Shown here: piece after piece, positions 14,538-25,520 of the stretch
Numbering within the stretch: the first letter of the stretch is position 1
Layout of the letters: the number at the start of each line of letters is the position of its first letter
Assembly: GCF_024713975.1 (NCBI RefSeq)
Contig: NC_091111.1
Coordinates: 14,982,501-15,046,500, forward strand
Direction: 5' to 3'
DNA length: 64,000 nucleotides
Origin: Paralichthys olivaceus
Lineage: Eukaryota > Chordata > Actinopteri > Pleuronectiformes > Paralichthyidae
Position numbers and translations under genes: made by a program
Notes under the pieces: model-generated
Databases searched by the model: none
Told to the model about the DNA's origin: nothing
What the model saw: the letters and a program-made list of their open reading frames with translations, nothing else

Positions 14538-14977
14538 GTGACAACCCTGGAGTTGTGTTGCTGCGGTGGTGTGTGTTGTGTAATCAGCAGATATGTGGCT
14601 CACCTGTGCTGACCACTATTTAAGGGGGGTGCAGACTGGGCTCTCTCTCTCTCCTTCACCAGGTCCACCACCACACGGACATGGCAGCGGCACCATCGTG
14701 ATAATTGTTTGATTTTTATACAGACACCACTGACAGAACTGATTACCATGTTTGCTTTAAGTTAGTTTTTCTTTGTAAATACTTCTACTGCTTCACTTTG
14801 TCAGCTTCCTCCTTACTTGTTACACAACAGAGCCAATGTGTCACAAAAGTTAAAATTATACTGAGCCATTCTCTAGTCATTCATCTTCATGGGATATCAC
14901 GCGGTGTGACAAGGCACCACGAGGCTAAATCACTTTTGGTTTGAGAAACACGGTAGAAATAAAGTTGTTTGAGTCAA
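14538..14977 (+). repeat. possible solo LTR or LTR fragment
   Basis: The segment begins TGTGACAACCC. It contains a TATA-like TATTTAAGG at about 14620, followed by a CT-rich tract, and has AATAAAG about 20 bases before an end in GAGTCA. Start TG, end CA and this order of signals resemble a retrotransposon LTR of about 440 bp. No target-site duplication was found, so the call is tentative. Confidence 0.25.
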
Positions 14978-16502
14978 GCATGGAAATGTGCCAGATTCAG
15001 CCAAACACACAAAGTCACACGGCACAAAAACCCAAACTAACAGTGAAAACAAGATAAAGACGGAGCCTAACAAGCAAAATTCATTAATGTACGTACACAC
15101 AACGATAAGTCAAAGCAATGAAATCAAAGGAATTCAAGGAAAACAAATGTTTGATTGGATTTTATGAGTAAACTCACCTCTGAACGGCCCCAGTGCAGGA
15201 CCCCCCCACCCGTCTGATAACAGGTGAGATCACTTCAGATGATGAGGTCAGGCGTCTGAAAGCTGTCATCGTCGTGCGTCAGAACCACGTCTCTCCACCA
15301 TTCACAGCAAACCTGCAAAAAAAGCCTCCACCAAACAACATCACGAGCGTCAGGGCCCCTGCGGCCGCTGGCTGAGCGAGGTTAACATGGGATTGATGGT
15401 GGTGGGGGGGGGAAATCACTTAAAGGGATTAGCGCCTCCATCTGTCTGGATTACAGGGCGAGAGCTTATACCTGTCCATCTGTCGACCTCGAGCTGAGTT
15501 ACGGAGGAGGCCTCCCTCACTCCACTGGATACTTACTCCTTCAGATTAGGAACTTGACCCAGTGGCTGTGTGGTGCCACTGTTCACTTGGAGTGCAGTTT
15601 GACTCCCTGCCAGAGGGAGCAGTGGCCTCATGTACTTCATGTGTTGTGTGCAGACCCAGGCTGTGCTGCAGAATCAGCCTGCAGAGGAAGAAGGTCAGGG
15701 TCTAATAAAGAGTCTCTTAGCTGCTGCCAGACAGTAAATCTAGATTTAATTCGCTGTGTAGACGGATCAATAGCACTTTCTCATTAGATCTACATAATAG
15801 AGGATTTATAAGGTGTAACTAGCAGCGTCATGAATAGCTAATAAATCTTCTCCCACTGGGGAAACTTAATTAAAGAGCCACATATCTGCCATTCAGTTTG
15901 AGAACCTGACAATCAAACGTCATTTATTCAATGAAATAATCTTATTCTTAAACCACTTGTGTGCGTTCACAGAGGAGCCATTGTTACTGATGACTACAGC
16001 TGCACTCCTCTGCTCTGAGGAGAAACATCTGCAGTGAAAAAGGCCTGTTGTTCACATTTTGAATAATTTGCCTTAATATAACATTAATATGTGGGATAAT
16101 TTTCTTTCAACATTTCAGATTGAAGAAAAATTGTGCAAATGTTTGTTTGCTCATTAACAGTTGTTGCATTGATGAATTCAGAGCACACAAGATCTATATA
16201 CACGGGTCTTTTGTTGGCTCTGTTAGAGGCGGATGTTTCTGCAGCGAAATAAACTGAGGTCAAAGTTCACCCAGATTTTTTTTATCTCACAGGCAGAGAG
16301 GGAAGAATGAGGAGGGGGAGGAAGAGGAGGTGGAGGAGGAGGAGGAGGCTGGAGCGATGAGGATTTCGAGGTTATGTGCAGAGAGCGAAGCGTCTGAGGT
16401 TTGAGCTGCTCACACCTACACACAGCATGAACCTTGATATCCACCTACACAATGACTGAGTGCACATTCAATCTGGACTCTGCTTCTCTCTCTGCTGTCT
16501 CC

Positions 16503-16504
<2 letters not shown>

Positions 16505-16549
<45 letters not shown>
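16505..16549. repeat. (CA)n microsatellite
   Basis: About 45 bp of uninterrupted CA dinucleotides. Confidence 0.95.
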
Positions 16550-16551
<2 letters not shown>

Positions 16552-16923
16552 ACAAACATTTCCTCCTGCAATTAGCACTTTACCAGCTCTCCGATAATTC
16601 ATTCATGTCTGCTCTGGGCCAGTGACTCATTATCTAACCCCTGTCCTCAAAAACAACATCCTCCTGATTCGCCTCCCCTCTCTCCATCCCCGCCCTCTTT
16701 ATCTGCCTCTCCATCTCCCTCTCAGCTGATGGAGCCTCATTGTGCACAAATAGGCTTATGAGCGTCACTATGGCAACAGAGAATCGTAAAAAGCTGCATA
16801 AGCACTTCATCAAGGGCCGAGAACCAATGGCTCCCGTCGGAGATGGCGCCCGCAGCCTCCTCCTGCAACAAGTAAAGGCAGGCCAGAGAGGCTCCTGGGA
16901 GGAGGAGGAGGAAGAGGAGGAGG

Positions 16924-16927
<4 letters not shown>

Positions 16928-16955
<28 letters not shown>
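16928..16955. repeat. (GA)n microsatellite
   Basis: About 28 bp of GA repeats in a wider purine-rich stretch upstream of the rd3 5' exon. Confidence 0.9.
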
Positions 16956-16959
<4 letters not shown>

Positions 16960-17039
16960 TGGAGATAATACAGTGTGATCGTCAGAGAGAGAGAAACCAT
17001 TTCTATTTTCTCTCTCTGCGTTTCATTTAGCCCGTCTCT

Positions 17040-17131
17040 GGATCTCTGCTCCCCCGACGACTTTTCGGATTCTGCTCCACTGTGGGATTTAGTTTTACAA
17101 ACTTAAGGAAAAGAAAAAGGAAGAAGAGGAG
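17040..17131 (+). other. rd3: putative non-coding 5' exon of rd3
   Basis: A stretch ending in AAGAAGAGGAG followed by a strong donor GTAAGAAT (GT at 17132). It lies about 1.8 kb before the coding exon, whose acceptor CCTCAG at 18911-18916 leaves only 24 bases of 5'UTR. A separate leader exon is therefore expected, and this is the best candidate. The left edge is arbitrary because no transcription start can be read. Confidence 0.4.
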
Positions 17132-18916
17132 GTAAGAATTTATTTTATTGTTTACTCTGTTCATTCTCTGGCATTAGAGTAAAGAGCAACAGACTGGACT
17201 CAGTAGATGTGACCAGGGAAGGTTCAACATATTCAAAGTGAGCAGCAGGACAGGAAGGAAAAACGTCAGCTGGGAAATTTAAACATTTATTTTCTATATA
17301 TTGAAAAAACTGAAAAAAAGAAGCAAAGTTCAAACCTGAATATTTTCCTCCATGAGACGACCTATCTCCATATCTACAAATATTTCGTTTGTCAGTGAAT
17401 CACAAAGTCATTTCAGCAAAACAGAGAAATTAGAGGGTAACAGTTTGAAAATGTCTTTAACCCTTTTTATTTCTCTGGAACACTGAACAATATGATGACA
17501 AAAACATGAAACCCTTTTTAAATTCATGGCCAGAACCCTTATTATAGATGTGAACAGGATTTTAAATGACTGAATTGCGAACTTACATCACTCACATCAC
17601 CACAAGATCTGGTAATGAAATCTCATGGAAGGGGTTCAAGTGTAAATCGTTGATATTTGAGAAAAAACAGAGGGTGTTTGTATTTATCTGGATAATAGAT
17701 GTGAGATCAATAATGTATGAATGTAATCAGGCGGTTATTTTATTCAGGGTGCTGTGGAGAAGGTTACATTAAATGTTAAAATGTCTAAACATCTTCACTC
17801 GTGTTACAGAAACAGAAACTCGTGTTACAGAAACTTCTACTGGGAACAGGCAGTGTGTTGCAGAGTGTTGTAAATCTTCCCCCAGTTTTTATTCTGTTTT
17901 ACTCACATATTGTAAAGAAGTTTTAATTTGGAGTTTAAGTGAAATTCTGTCTGTCTTCAGTGAATGTAATGTGGTTCAGTGACTGTGTGTCTGTGTCTGA
18001 CTCCATTTTGAAGCGTTAATCAGCTCAGACTTAGTGAGTGTTGGCTGCAGAGGAGCAGGACCGACACTAATCCCACTGTGTGCTTCTGTCATGAAACTTT
18101 TCTCTGCACACGTTCATTATGACAAACCTCAACACGCCACCAACAGATTAACCCAGGACTGAAAGAATGGATAAGAAACTAAATACAAACCGATTAAAAG
18201 CCGATGTGTCCAGGTGGAGTAAAGACTTTAAATGCTGCCAAAAAATAAAAGGAATCCGCTTAACGTCTAAGAAGCTGAGAGATTTGAGAACTAAAACCTT
18301 TTATTTTGAATTAATGAAGCGTGGTACCATCGTCCTCTGTGATGTTTCATGTTCTTTCATCACAAAAGCCAAAACAAACAAAAGACTCTATTGATGGGAG
18401 TGAATTCATCGTCAGTGGGGGGTGAACATGACGCCTGAAGAACACAGAGGAGACAAAGGCAGAGATGTTCTCTTTAGGGAATAAGTCCAGATGTCAGAGG
18501 ATGTGGTATGAATCAACTAATCATATTTTATTTGTGTAGTCCATATTCACAAATCACAGTTTGTCTCATCGAGCTTCACATCATCATCTCAAAAAATGAA
18601 TTAAGCAAATGAAGCCAACATTATACTAATATTTGCATGTGTGTCTAAACTGAAGAGAACACAGTGAAAGTGAGAGTTTAACTGTGTAACTGCAAAGCAC
18701 AAAGGCACACACACTTCAACTACTATTTAATCTTAGTTATATCTCATTACTTTGAATAAGAGCAAGAAATCTAATCTGCAGTGTGCAACAAGCAGTGTGC
18801 ACAGAATAATCCATTGTGAACTCAGTTAACCTGACTGATCTTAATTTCAACAGGAATATTCTGTGATCTTGTTTAATGAGAGGTCTGATCATGTCGGTCT
18901 GTCTCTCCCTCCTCAG
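17132..18916 (+). other. rd3: presumed rd3 intron 1
   Basis: Non-coding sequence between the putative leader exon and the first coding exon. It includes an interspersed repeat fragment at about 18525-18600 (TTTATTTGTGTAGTCCATAT then TTCACAAATCACAG), a sequence common in fish genomes. Otherwise no gene is seen. Confidence 0.5.
18525..18600. repeat. interspersed fish repeat fragment
   Basis: The word order TTTATTTGTGTAGTCC, ATATTCACAAATCACA, GTCTCATCGAGCTTCACA is characteristic of a common short fish repeat. Its class was not determined. Confidence 0.45.
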
Positions 18917-18940
18917 TGGACGGTGAAGGAGGACAAGGCC

Positions 18941-19477
18941 ATGGCCTCCTGGTTCAGCTGGAATGAGCCTTACTACCGGAGCCCCCGACGGGACCCTGCA
19001 GACGTGGTCACCGACACCCTGATGCTGGAGTTCAGCTGGCAGCTGAAGGAGGCCGAGAGGCAGCAGAGGGAGAGGGAGAGCGAGTACCGGCGCCTCAAGA
19101 CCGGAGTGGACTACAGCTGGCTGGCCAGCATGCCTCGCTCCTCCTACAGCATCAGCACCGGCGAGAGGCTCAGCCTGGAGGACCTCTGCTCCAAGGTGCC
19201 GCCGTCCTGCTGCGGCCTGGTCATACTCAAGTAAGGAGACGCTGACGTGACAATGTGTCAATGATAAGAACTGGAGGAGGAAGTCAGATTAAACAACCGA
19301 GGCTTAAAAATGTCAGATGACAATGTATTCAAACAGAAAACTAGATTAAAGTCGTCCTGAGCCTGTTTGAGCAGGAAGCTGCTGAGGTCACGTCTCAGGT
19401 GTCTTGTTAGAGTTTGACAGTTTTTTTGTGGTGAGGAAACAGCTTGAAAGGTGTTGATGCAGGTGAGAGGTGAGGAG

Positions 19478-19523
<46 letters not shown>

Positions 19524-20265
19524 GCACACACGCACCAGGGAACATTTAAACAATTAGTAAAGCTGTGATAAAATATGTACAAAGAAAATCCTGTTTAGAA
19601 CGATATACAAATATAATTTTGTTGCTTTCAATTTAAAGCATTTTATAAATATTAAGAAAATCTAACTTTTATTTTCCTTTTAACAGCATCTCATAATTTC
19701 AGAGACGTTTGAATTTTCTACAGAAGTCACAGGTTTGATTCCGACATGCAGCCATCTGCCATCTTAATCCGCCCCAACAATAGAGACAATAAAATGACTC
19801 CATATATCCAAAAGAAAGAAGATTAAACCAATCGCCTGTGCATCCACATGTTATTCTTTTTATTATCATTTCTCATCACTCAACCTGCTTTGCTTTGCCC
19901 TGTGCAGGTTCCGGGAGGTCATGCAGGCCAACGAGCCCGAGGTGCAGGAGGTGCCGGGCCTGTTCCGTTCCGTCCTCCTCGAGGCTCTGGAGCACCTGAA
20001 GGAGGAGCAGGAGGCTCAGCGGCTCACCCGCCAGTGGAACAACAAGCGTGCCATGAGCGTGTCCCTCATAAACTTCAGGTCCAGGATCAAGATCAACCCC
20101 TTCGGCAGCACGGTGGGCCTGACCTCCGCTGCGGCCGAGGGCGCCGGGCTGAGCGACCTCAAAACGGTGTCCGAGGACGTGGAGCGAGGGACGGACAGGG
20201 AGCTGAGGGTGTGGAGCATGCCCGACTTCAGATACAAAGGAACCAGCAGCAGCAAGGTTGTTTGA
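18941..20265 (+). CDS. rd3: rd3, retinal degeneration 3 protein
   Basis: RD3 binds retinal guanylate cyclases (RetGC1/2) in photoreceptors, restrains their basal activity and supports their delivery to the outer segment. The CDS is join(18941..19230, 19908..20265), 215 residues; human RD3 has 195. The first coding exon starts after acceptor CCTCAG at 18916 and ends at donor GTAAGG. The second starts after TGTGCAG. Codon AA|G restores Lys and the frame. Family signatures are MASWFSWNEP at the start, EAERQQRERE, TGVDYSWLAS, SYSISTGERLSLEDLC, EPEVQEVPGLFRSVL, LTRQWN, KTVSEDVERGT, and WSMPDFR near the C-terminus. The ATG at 18941 aligns with the human start (MSLISWLRWNE). The middle section before the EDVER motif is longer than in human RD3. 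Orientation and adjacency to slc30a1 match human 1q32. Confidence 0.95.
19482..19525. repeat. (CA)n microsatellite in the rd3 coding intron
   Basis: About 40 bp of CA/CG-CA repeat inside the intron at 19231-19907. The two ORFs reading through it are artefacts. Confidence 0.9.
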
Positions 20266-21077
20266 CGATGGGGCCTTCACGAGACGCTTTGAGCTGGGAC
20301 AGATGCTGACCTCTGGACCTCTGCTGTTCAACGTCCAGTTTGCACCAGGCAACAGAGGATGAGTCCCATCCTCCTCCTGTGTTTTCGGTATGAGACCACT
20401 CAACTCTTGATCTACTGAAAGGACGATGTCAGCTTCTGTACCTCACAAAACAGATATATCAACAATGGAAGGAGTTTCAAGGTTTCAGGAGATTATCACC
20501 TGTTTAGATTTTGTAGATTCTTGGTATCTGAGCACGAAGAGATATTTACTGTAGCTTTACACTGATGTTTATCTAATTTTAAGTATTTCATGTTGCAGGA
20601 GAAAATGATTGTGTTACGTCAGACTACACAAAATGCCTGAGAGGAGAATGATCTTCGATAGCAGAATGTTTTGCATGAGATTTCTGTCTACAAGTTGCTC
20701 TTCAAGTCAAATCATAGATAATCCGTTTTCACGTTTGCATTCTTCAGAGTGAGTCATGCTCTCTCCACTCTGCAGCAGCAGCAGCACGGGGACTCTGCAC
20801 AATAATTCGTGAACCAAGGTCGACAACCTGAAAGCTTTCATTCTGTTTTTCATTAATGTCACAAAGGAAAAGAGGCAAAGAAACACTTAGTAAATGATAA
20901 AGATTTTTTTAAACCAAACATTTCATAGCAAAATCTTTCCAGCAGTTTCTTGTCTATCACACAGTAAAGTTCAACAGTACACGACAGGTTTACTCCATCA
21001 TTCATATAAAGCTTCCAACTGGTTTGACACAACGAGGGCGAAATGGTGACTGTGTTTTGTTTTTCAGTTTAATAAAA
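20266..21077 (+). other. rd3: 3'UTR of rd3 with poly(A) signal
   Basis: Non-coding sequence after the rd3 stop, with AATAAA at 21072-21077 as the likely poly(A) signal. No other gene is visible here. Confidence 0.5.
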
Positions 21078-21345
21078 TAACTGGTACATAACAGAAGTGA
21101 CAGACTTTGGGGAATGAATGTCATGAGTGTGTCGTACAGTCATCAAACACAACATAAGAGTAAGTTCTCCTCATTTTAAACAGAATGTACATCAAAAACT
21201 AGAATATCAGTTCACACTGATAACACTGTGGTTCCCAAGGCTGAGTTTTACTGTGGAAACATGACATAGGGTTTCCTATTAAAAAAATACACAGTCCTAT
21301 ACGTAGTAAAGTTGACGCAGTCAAAATGTTAGAAATTATTTTACA

Positions 21346-21920
21346 CTTTAAAGGAGAACTTCACCAATTTTACACATTAACATCTGTTAGGTCATGAGGA
21401 GAACTGGTGATTGGAGGAAAACAAATTGTAGAAGCTCTTCGTGGCCCCAGAGGGAGTCATGTGGAATCTGATAAATTCCTACAAATTCTCTGAGCTGTGT
21501 CAGCACCAGCAAAAACTGAAAATCCAAATAATCTGGTGGTGTGGTCTCTGGCCCCAGCCTGACGGGCCACTGAAAGGGTCGGGCTCAGGGTTGGGTTCAG
21601 ACACAAATAACAGATTTCCTGTCAGGTAAGGGTCCTTGACTTTTCTCCTTGGTTCGGACAAAAGAATAGCAGCCCGAGTCACACTCAATATCTCTGCATG
21701 TAGCTTGAGGCGTGAGGCCACATAGAATAACACTTATCTCTTCGATTCCAAAACTTTGAGAGGCCGAGTTACGATGTGGGTAACGTGGGCAGCAGGTTCT
21801 GACAATGAGGACAAATCAAAAGCTCTTGCTTTGCAGCAAAAATTTGAATCATTTAAATAAACTTTCCATGTTGAGTCTAAGTTTAGTGCAATACTAAATT
21901 GGTGGAGTCCTCTTTTAAAG
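21346..21920. mobile_element. non-autonomous DNA element (MITE-like) with imperfect terminal inverted repeats
   Basis: The left end reads CTTTAAAGGAGAACTTCACC then AATTTTAC. The right end, reverse-complemented, reads CTTTAAAAGAGGACTCCACC then AATTTAGT. The roughly 27-bp inverted termini bound a 575-bp element with no transposase ORF. No clear target duplication was found, so the outermost bases may be off by a few. It lies between the convergent rd3 and Lys/Ser-rich genes. Confidence 0.6.
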
Positions 21921-22280
21921 CAGTGACCGAATGATTAAACCACATGTAAAGTGGCGGATGAGCCACTTTCACCTTCATATGGTCCATTTGGCCACAGGTA
22001 AAATTTCAGATAACAACGCTCAACATTGTCTCATGTCACAAACACTACCAGAGTAAAAGCTGAAGAATTGGGCATCTGGACACCAGCGTCTCAGTTCGCT
22101 GCGAGAACAGCAGCTCCTTCCCTCCGTGCAGCTCAGTGCTGCCCCTGTGTGTCTGTTCAAGTTGTATTCATCATCTCTTCTATAGAAAAAAACTTGTTCT
22201 CCTGCACCGCTCAGTCGTTGTTTCCTGAGTTCTGCTGACGTGTCCGAGCCTGACCACCACTTGTGGCGTACATGGTGTCA

Positions 22281-24472
22281 TCACAGAGTGGAGTTCAAGA
22301 AGTCGAGAAGTTCTGCCCGATTTTTATCCCGCTAAAACAAAAAAGAAAGAGCAGACGTGAGCCAAGACAACCGATACATTCACAAACTATACAAAGAAAA
22401 GTTGGTGACTTCCTTGACAGTTTACCTGTTTGTCTTTCTTTGACTTCTTTACCTTCATCTTTATCTTCTTCCCTGAAATCATGCTGTACTTGCCTTTTTT
22501 CCTGTCCTTCAAGTACTGAAAGAAAAACAATTGTATGAAAAATAATTACTTGGACCTTCTCCATTAAATATGTAGTATTGCAACATCATATTAGCAGGAC
22601 TGCACATCTAAATCTCCTTTAATAGCTTTGAGTTAAAAAGATTAAAAGATCATTCTCACTTAATAGAAGATTTGAAAGAGGAACACATGTGACATTTCAT
22701 TATCTTGAGAATAAGGATGAATATATTTATTCTGTAGGTCACCTTTGAAAGTGGAGAGAACATCTAGTAATTCTGATATTAAAACACATATTATAAATTA
22801 TATCTACATAGCTAGAAGAGGACTATACATGAGGAGACAACGTATGGATATAATTCCTTGTCCAATGAGAGTGTGTATGGACTGTTACTGAATGTTTCCC
22901 TACCTTGGAGATCTGTACAGGTCCCGAGTTTTCCTCTCCTCCTTTTGCTTTCTTGTCTTTTTTACGTTTATGACGCTTTTCTTTCTTCCCTTTCTGGTTC
23001 AGAAAACAAAATAAGTTGAAATACTTAGTTTCTCAGTCAGTGAGTAAAAAAATGACTAAAGCCAAATGTGCAGAAAATTACTTTTTTGTGTTGTTTCTCC
23101 TTTTTCCTTTTCTTTGATTGCTTTCTAGATTTACTGCGGGATTCTAAAAACCAAAAACATAAAACAAGACATTGAGTCCGATCTGAGCATGGATATTAAT
23201 AATGTTGTATAATAACGTTAACATTTAAAAAACAACCAAGACATTTGAATGTATTTATTTAAGTGTAGCTGTGTAACTTTGGATGTACACTTACCACTGC
23301 TACTCGAACTACTTCGACTGCGGCTGGACGAATGTGATGAACCCGATGAAGACGATGATGATGATGATGAGGAAGATGAAGAGGACGATGAAGACGAACT
23401 TGAAGAGGACGATGAAGACGATCTACTGCGGCTGCGCTTCCGCTTCCTTTTTTCTCGCCCTGGAGAAGAAAAACAAAAAGGCACAAAGATAGATGATGTA
23501 AATCAGGTATCATCTTGACATTAATCTATTTACAATCGCTCAGAACATCTTTAATCACTGAAATCATATTGTCTTGTAGTATTCTGAGCATAGTTCATGA
23601 GCCAAAAATGTGATAAAACACACAATCAACAGATAAAGAGAACATTGAGAACATTTCCATGGATATTGTAATAATATTGTTTTCTTCAGTTCTTGTGGCC
23701 ATGATAATCAAAGCCCTACATCCAACGCAACATTAACGACGACTTGTGCGTCTTTACCATCACACACAGGCCGAGAAACAGCGACAGGGTGGGTTCTACA
23801 CTGATTCAAAGTTTGCAGCGATGGTGAGTTTCTGTGTTTGGTGTCGTCTTGCCTCTGCTTGTCGATGTCCTCCTTTCTCTCTCCTCTGTTCTGGAGCTGG
23901 AGCTGGACACTCTGCACTCGGCTCTGGTTGACTAGAAACAACAACAAACGTTCAATCAGGGATGGAGCAGAAAGATCCCCCAACCGAATACTGAAACTTG
24001 TTTATGAATCGATTGACAGCATCAATAGTTTCAATTGAATCAGGAACAAACACTGATCCCTGACATATTGTCTCAGATCAGAGCTTCAGACATGTTCTCT
24101 GTAGTGGTGACTCTCATTAACACGTGTGTGATAACGTCAGAGACAGAACAGGAAGTTATTATCCTCTAATGATTCATTCTCTGACTCACGTGAAACTACA
24201 TTAGCTGCATTTACCAATAAACACGTATCGATAGCTATGTATCGATAGCCATGTATCGATAGCTGTGGGTGTTCTCATACAACTATCATGCAGGAAGTGT
24301 TATAATTCGAGCAGAGCCACATAAACATTCGAGGATTTGAATCTTTAATCCGTTATTCGTTGTTTCTCTGGTGTTTCAGCAACAGGACTGTGCGAAGCTA
24401 AATCTAAAAAACGCTTCAGGAGATTAAATAAACTACTAAACCTGGTGAAATGAGAGGCCGTGCACTCACCAT
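22281..24472 (-). CDS. unidentified Lys/Ser-rich basic protein gene, seven coding exons
   Basis: I do not recognise the family. The model is complement of 24470..24472, 23853..23931, 23295..23459, 23082..23143, 22904..22993, 22426..22515 and 22281..22331, giving 540 nt and 179 residues. Exon 1 contributes only ATG, followed directly by donor GTGAGT. Exon 2 reads STRAECRVSSSSRTEERERR and ends AGAG before a GC donor (GCAAGA). Exon 3 (residues 28-82) is REKRKRKRSRSR, then a long Ser tract, then Ser/Arg. Later exons are ESRSKSRKQSKKRKK, KGKKEKRHKRKKDKK, YLKDRKKGKYSMISGKK and RDKNRAELLDFLNSTL-stop. All junction phases agree. The composition suggests a nuclear or nucleolar protein linked to RNA processing, which is inference only. 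If the GC donor is not used, exon 2 runs to 23758 at a GT donor in another frame and would need a different start codon. Convergent with rd3. Confidence 0.7.
23300..23440 (-). repeat. serine-codon trinucleotide tract within an exon
   Basis: On the plus strand this is a purine-rich GAN/GAT/GAC trinucleotide array. On the minus strand it codes a nearly pure serine run with mixed TCN codons in exon 3 of the Lys/Ser-rich gene. The aspartate/glutamate-rich plus-strand ORF here is the mirror artefact. Confidence 0.8.
24226..24261. promoter_or_regulatory. three TATCGATA palindromes at 14-bp spacing
   Basis: Perfect TATCGATA octamers occur at 24226-24233, 24240-24247 and 24254-24261, in a short tandem array with spacers GCTATG and GCCATG. 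The array lies in the first intron of the Lys/Ser-rich gene, about 210-245 bp downstream of its first-exon donor. TATCGATA equals the insect DRE/DREF core; a function here is not established. Confidence 0.5.
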
Positions 24473-25239
24473 GGCTTCAACTGAACACAGAGAAGGTATC
24501 ACACAGGTACTGACATTCCCGCGGTTCGGAAAAACATCGCGAAATGTCTATTTATTGTCGGTTGTTTCTGTTAAATTAGCGTTAGCTCGAGTTCTGGGCG
24601 GACATTTTGTTTCCCCTGATGCACCGCGGCTGATGACGATACAAACCAGGAAGCAGAAACTGCACAAAGCCCGTGTCAGCGCCCCCCAGCGGCGACGGAG
24701 CGGAAACAGCAGCTCGTGAAGCATGTGTCGATTTGTTTGTTCGATGAAAAGAAGTTTTAAAAAAAGTAAGTGAAGAGTTGAAGATACTCGATGTTTTTAA
24801 ATCTGTCACCAGCTGCGATGAAGGAAACAAGTTCTGATCTCTAACTGTAAGTTTCCTGAAAGTCACTTATTGAATTTAACCAAACCACTGGACAGAATTA
24901 ATTTAAGGCTGGAGAAGATTCTACATAATTAACATTAAACCCAGGGGGGAAATATTGTCTGAGCAAAGTTTCATGACAGTCCATCCAAAGGCTGTTCAGG
25001 AATTACAAAACCACCCCTGAAGCTCTAGATGTTAATTCAGGGAATGAATCATCATCCATCATTTACCAACTCAACTGTTGATCAAACCCAGATCCCTCTT
25101 GCTGTAAGACGGCGCTAACCACTGCATCACAGTGCCGCTGGTCTCTGCATGAGAAAAGTCCAGTATCTGTTTTCTAATAGGAGGGTACGAGTGTCTGTCC
25201 TTTTGAGAAGTAGTCTACATTTTGGCAGGTTTGGAAACT

Positions 25240-25520
25240 GAACCATCCATCCATCCTCTTGGGTCGGGTTGCTGTGGCGGCAGGCAAACCAGGGTAATCC
25301 AGATAAATCTAGCTTATCCTGGGAGATCCAGAGGCCTTCCCAGGTCAGATGGGATTTATATCCTTCCAGTGAATTCTCATTCTGCCCTGGGGTCTCCTCC
25401 CGGTTGCACATTCCCAGAAAACCTCCAAAGCCAGCTGCCCAGGAGACATCGTGACCCACCTCAACTGGCTCCTTTTGATGCAAAGGAGCAGCGGCTCCAC
25501 TCCAGGCTCCATACCAGTGT
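25240..25520 (-). mobile_element. degenerate LINE-derived fragment
   Basis: Read on the minus strand, the segment contains broken versions of a reverse-transcriptase ORF tail common in fish LINEs, such as FWECATGRRPQGRMRIHW and LTWEGLWISQDKLDLSGL. On the plus strand it contains CCACCTCAACTGGCTCCTTT and AAAGGAGCAGCGGCTCC. It is 5'-truncated and frameshifted. The LINE clade was not assigned. Confidence 0.6.

Larger units (their letters stand above)
4440..17030. other. intergenic spacer between slc30a1 and rd3
   Basis: About 12.6 kb without a recognisable exon. It holds simple repeats, a 15-base G run at 5912-5926, several degenerate interspersed repeats (listed separately) and AT-rich sequence. 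All ORFs are short and lack family motifs. Distal regulation of rd3 or slc30a1 could lie here, but nothing in the sequence proves it. Confidence 0.6.

Noticed and set aside
16434..16625. ORFs running through CA, TG and GA microsatellites (also near 9450, 19258, 38050, 43432 and 63627)
   Set aside because: Dinucleotide repeats lack stops and give false ORFs.
23249..23518. Plus-strand Asp/Glu-rich ORF
   Set aside because: It is the complement of the serine tract in the minus-strand exon. The splice sites and phases support the minus strand.
23708..23983. Longer minus-strand frame through exon 2 of the Lys/Ser-rich gene
   Set aside because: It would use a good GT donor at 23757, but it lacks a start codon that fits the phase. 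The GC-donor model gives an ATG start and an RS-like sequence. Kept only as an alternative.
24450..24719. 89-codon plus-strand ORF opposite the first exon of the Lys/Ser-rich gene
   Set aside because: Lies in the likely bidirectionally GC-rich promoter; no domain or splice signals on this strand.
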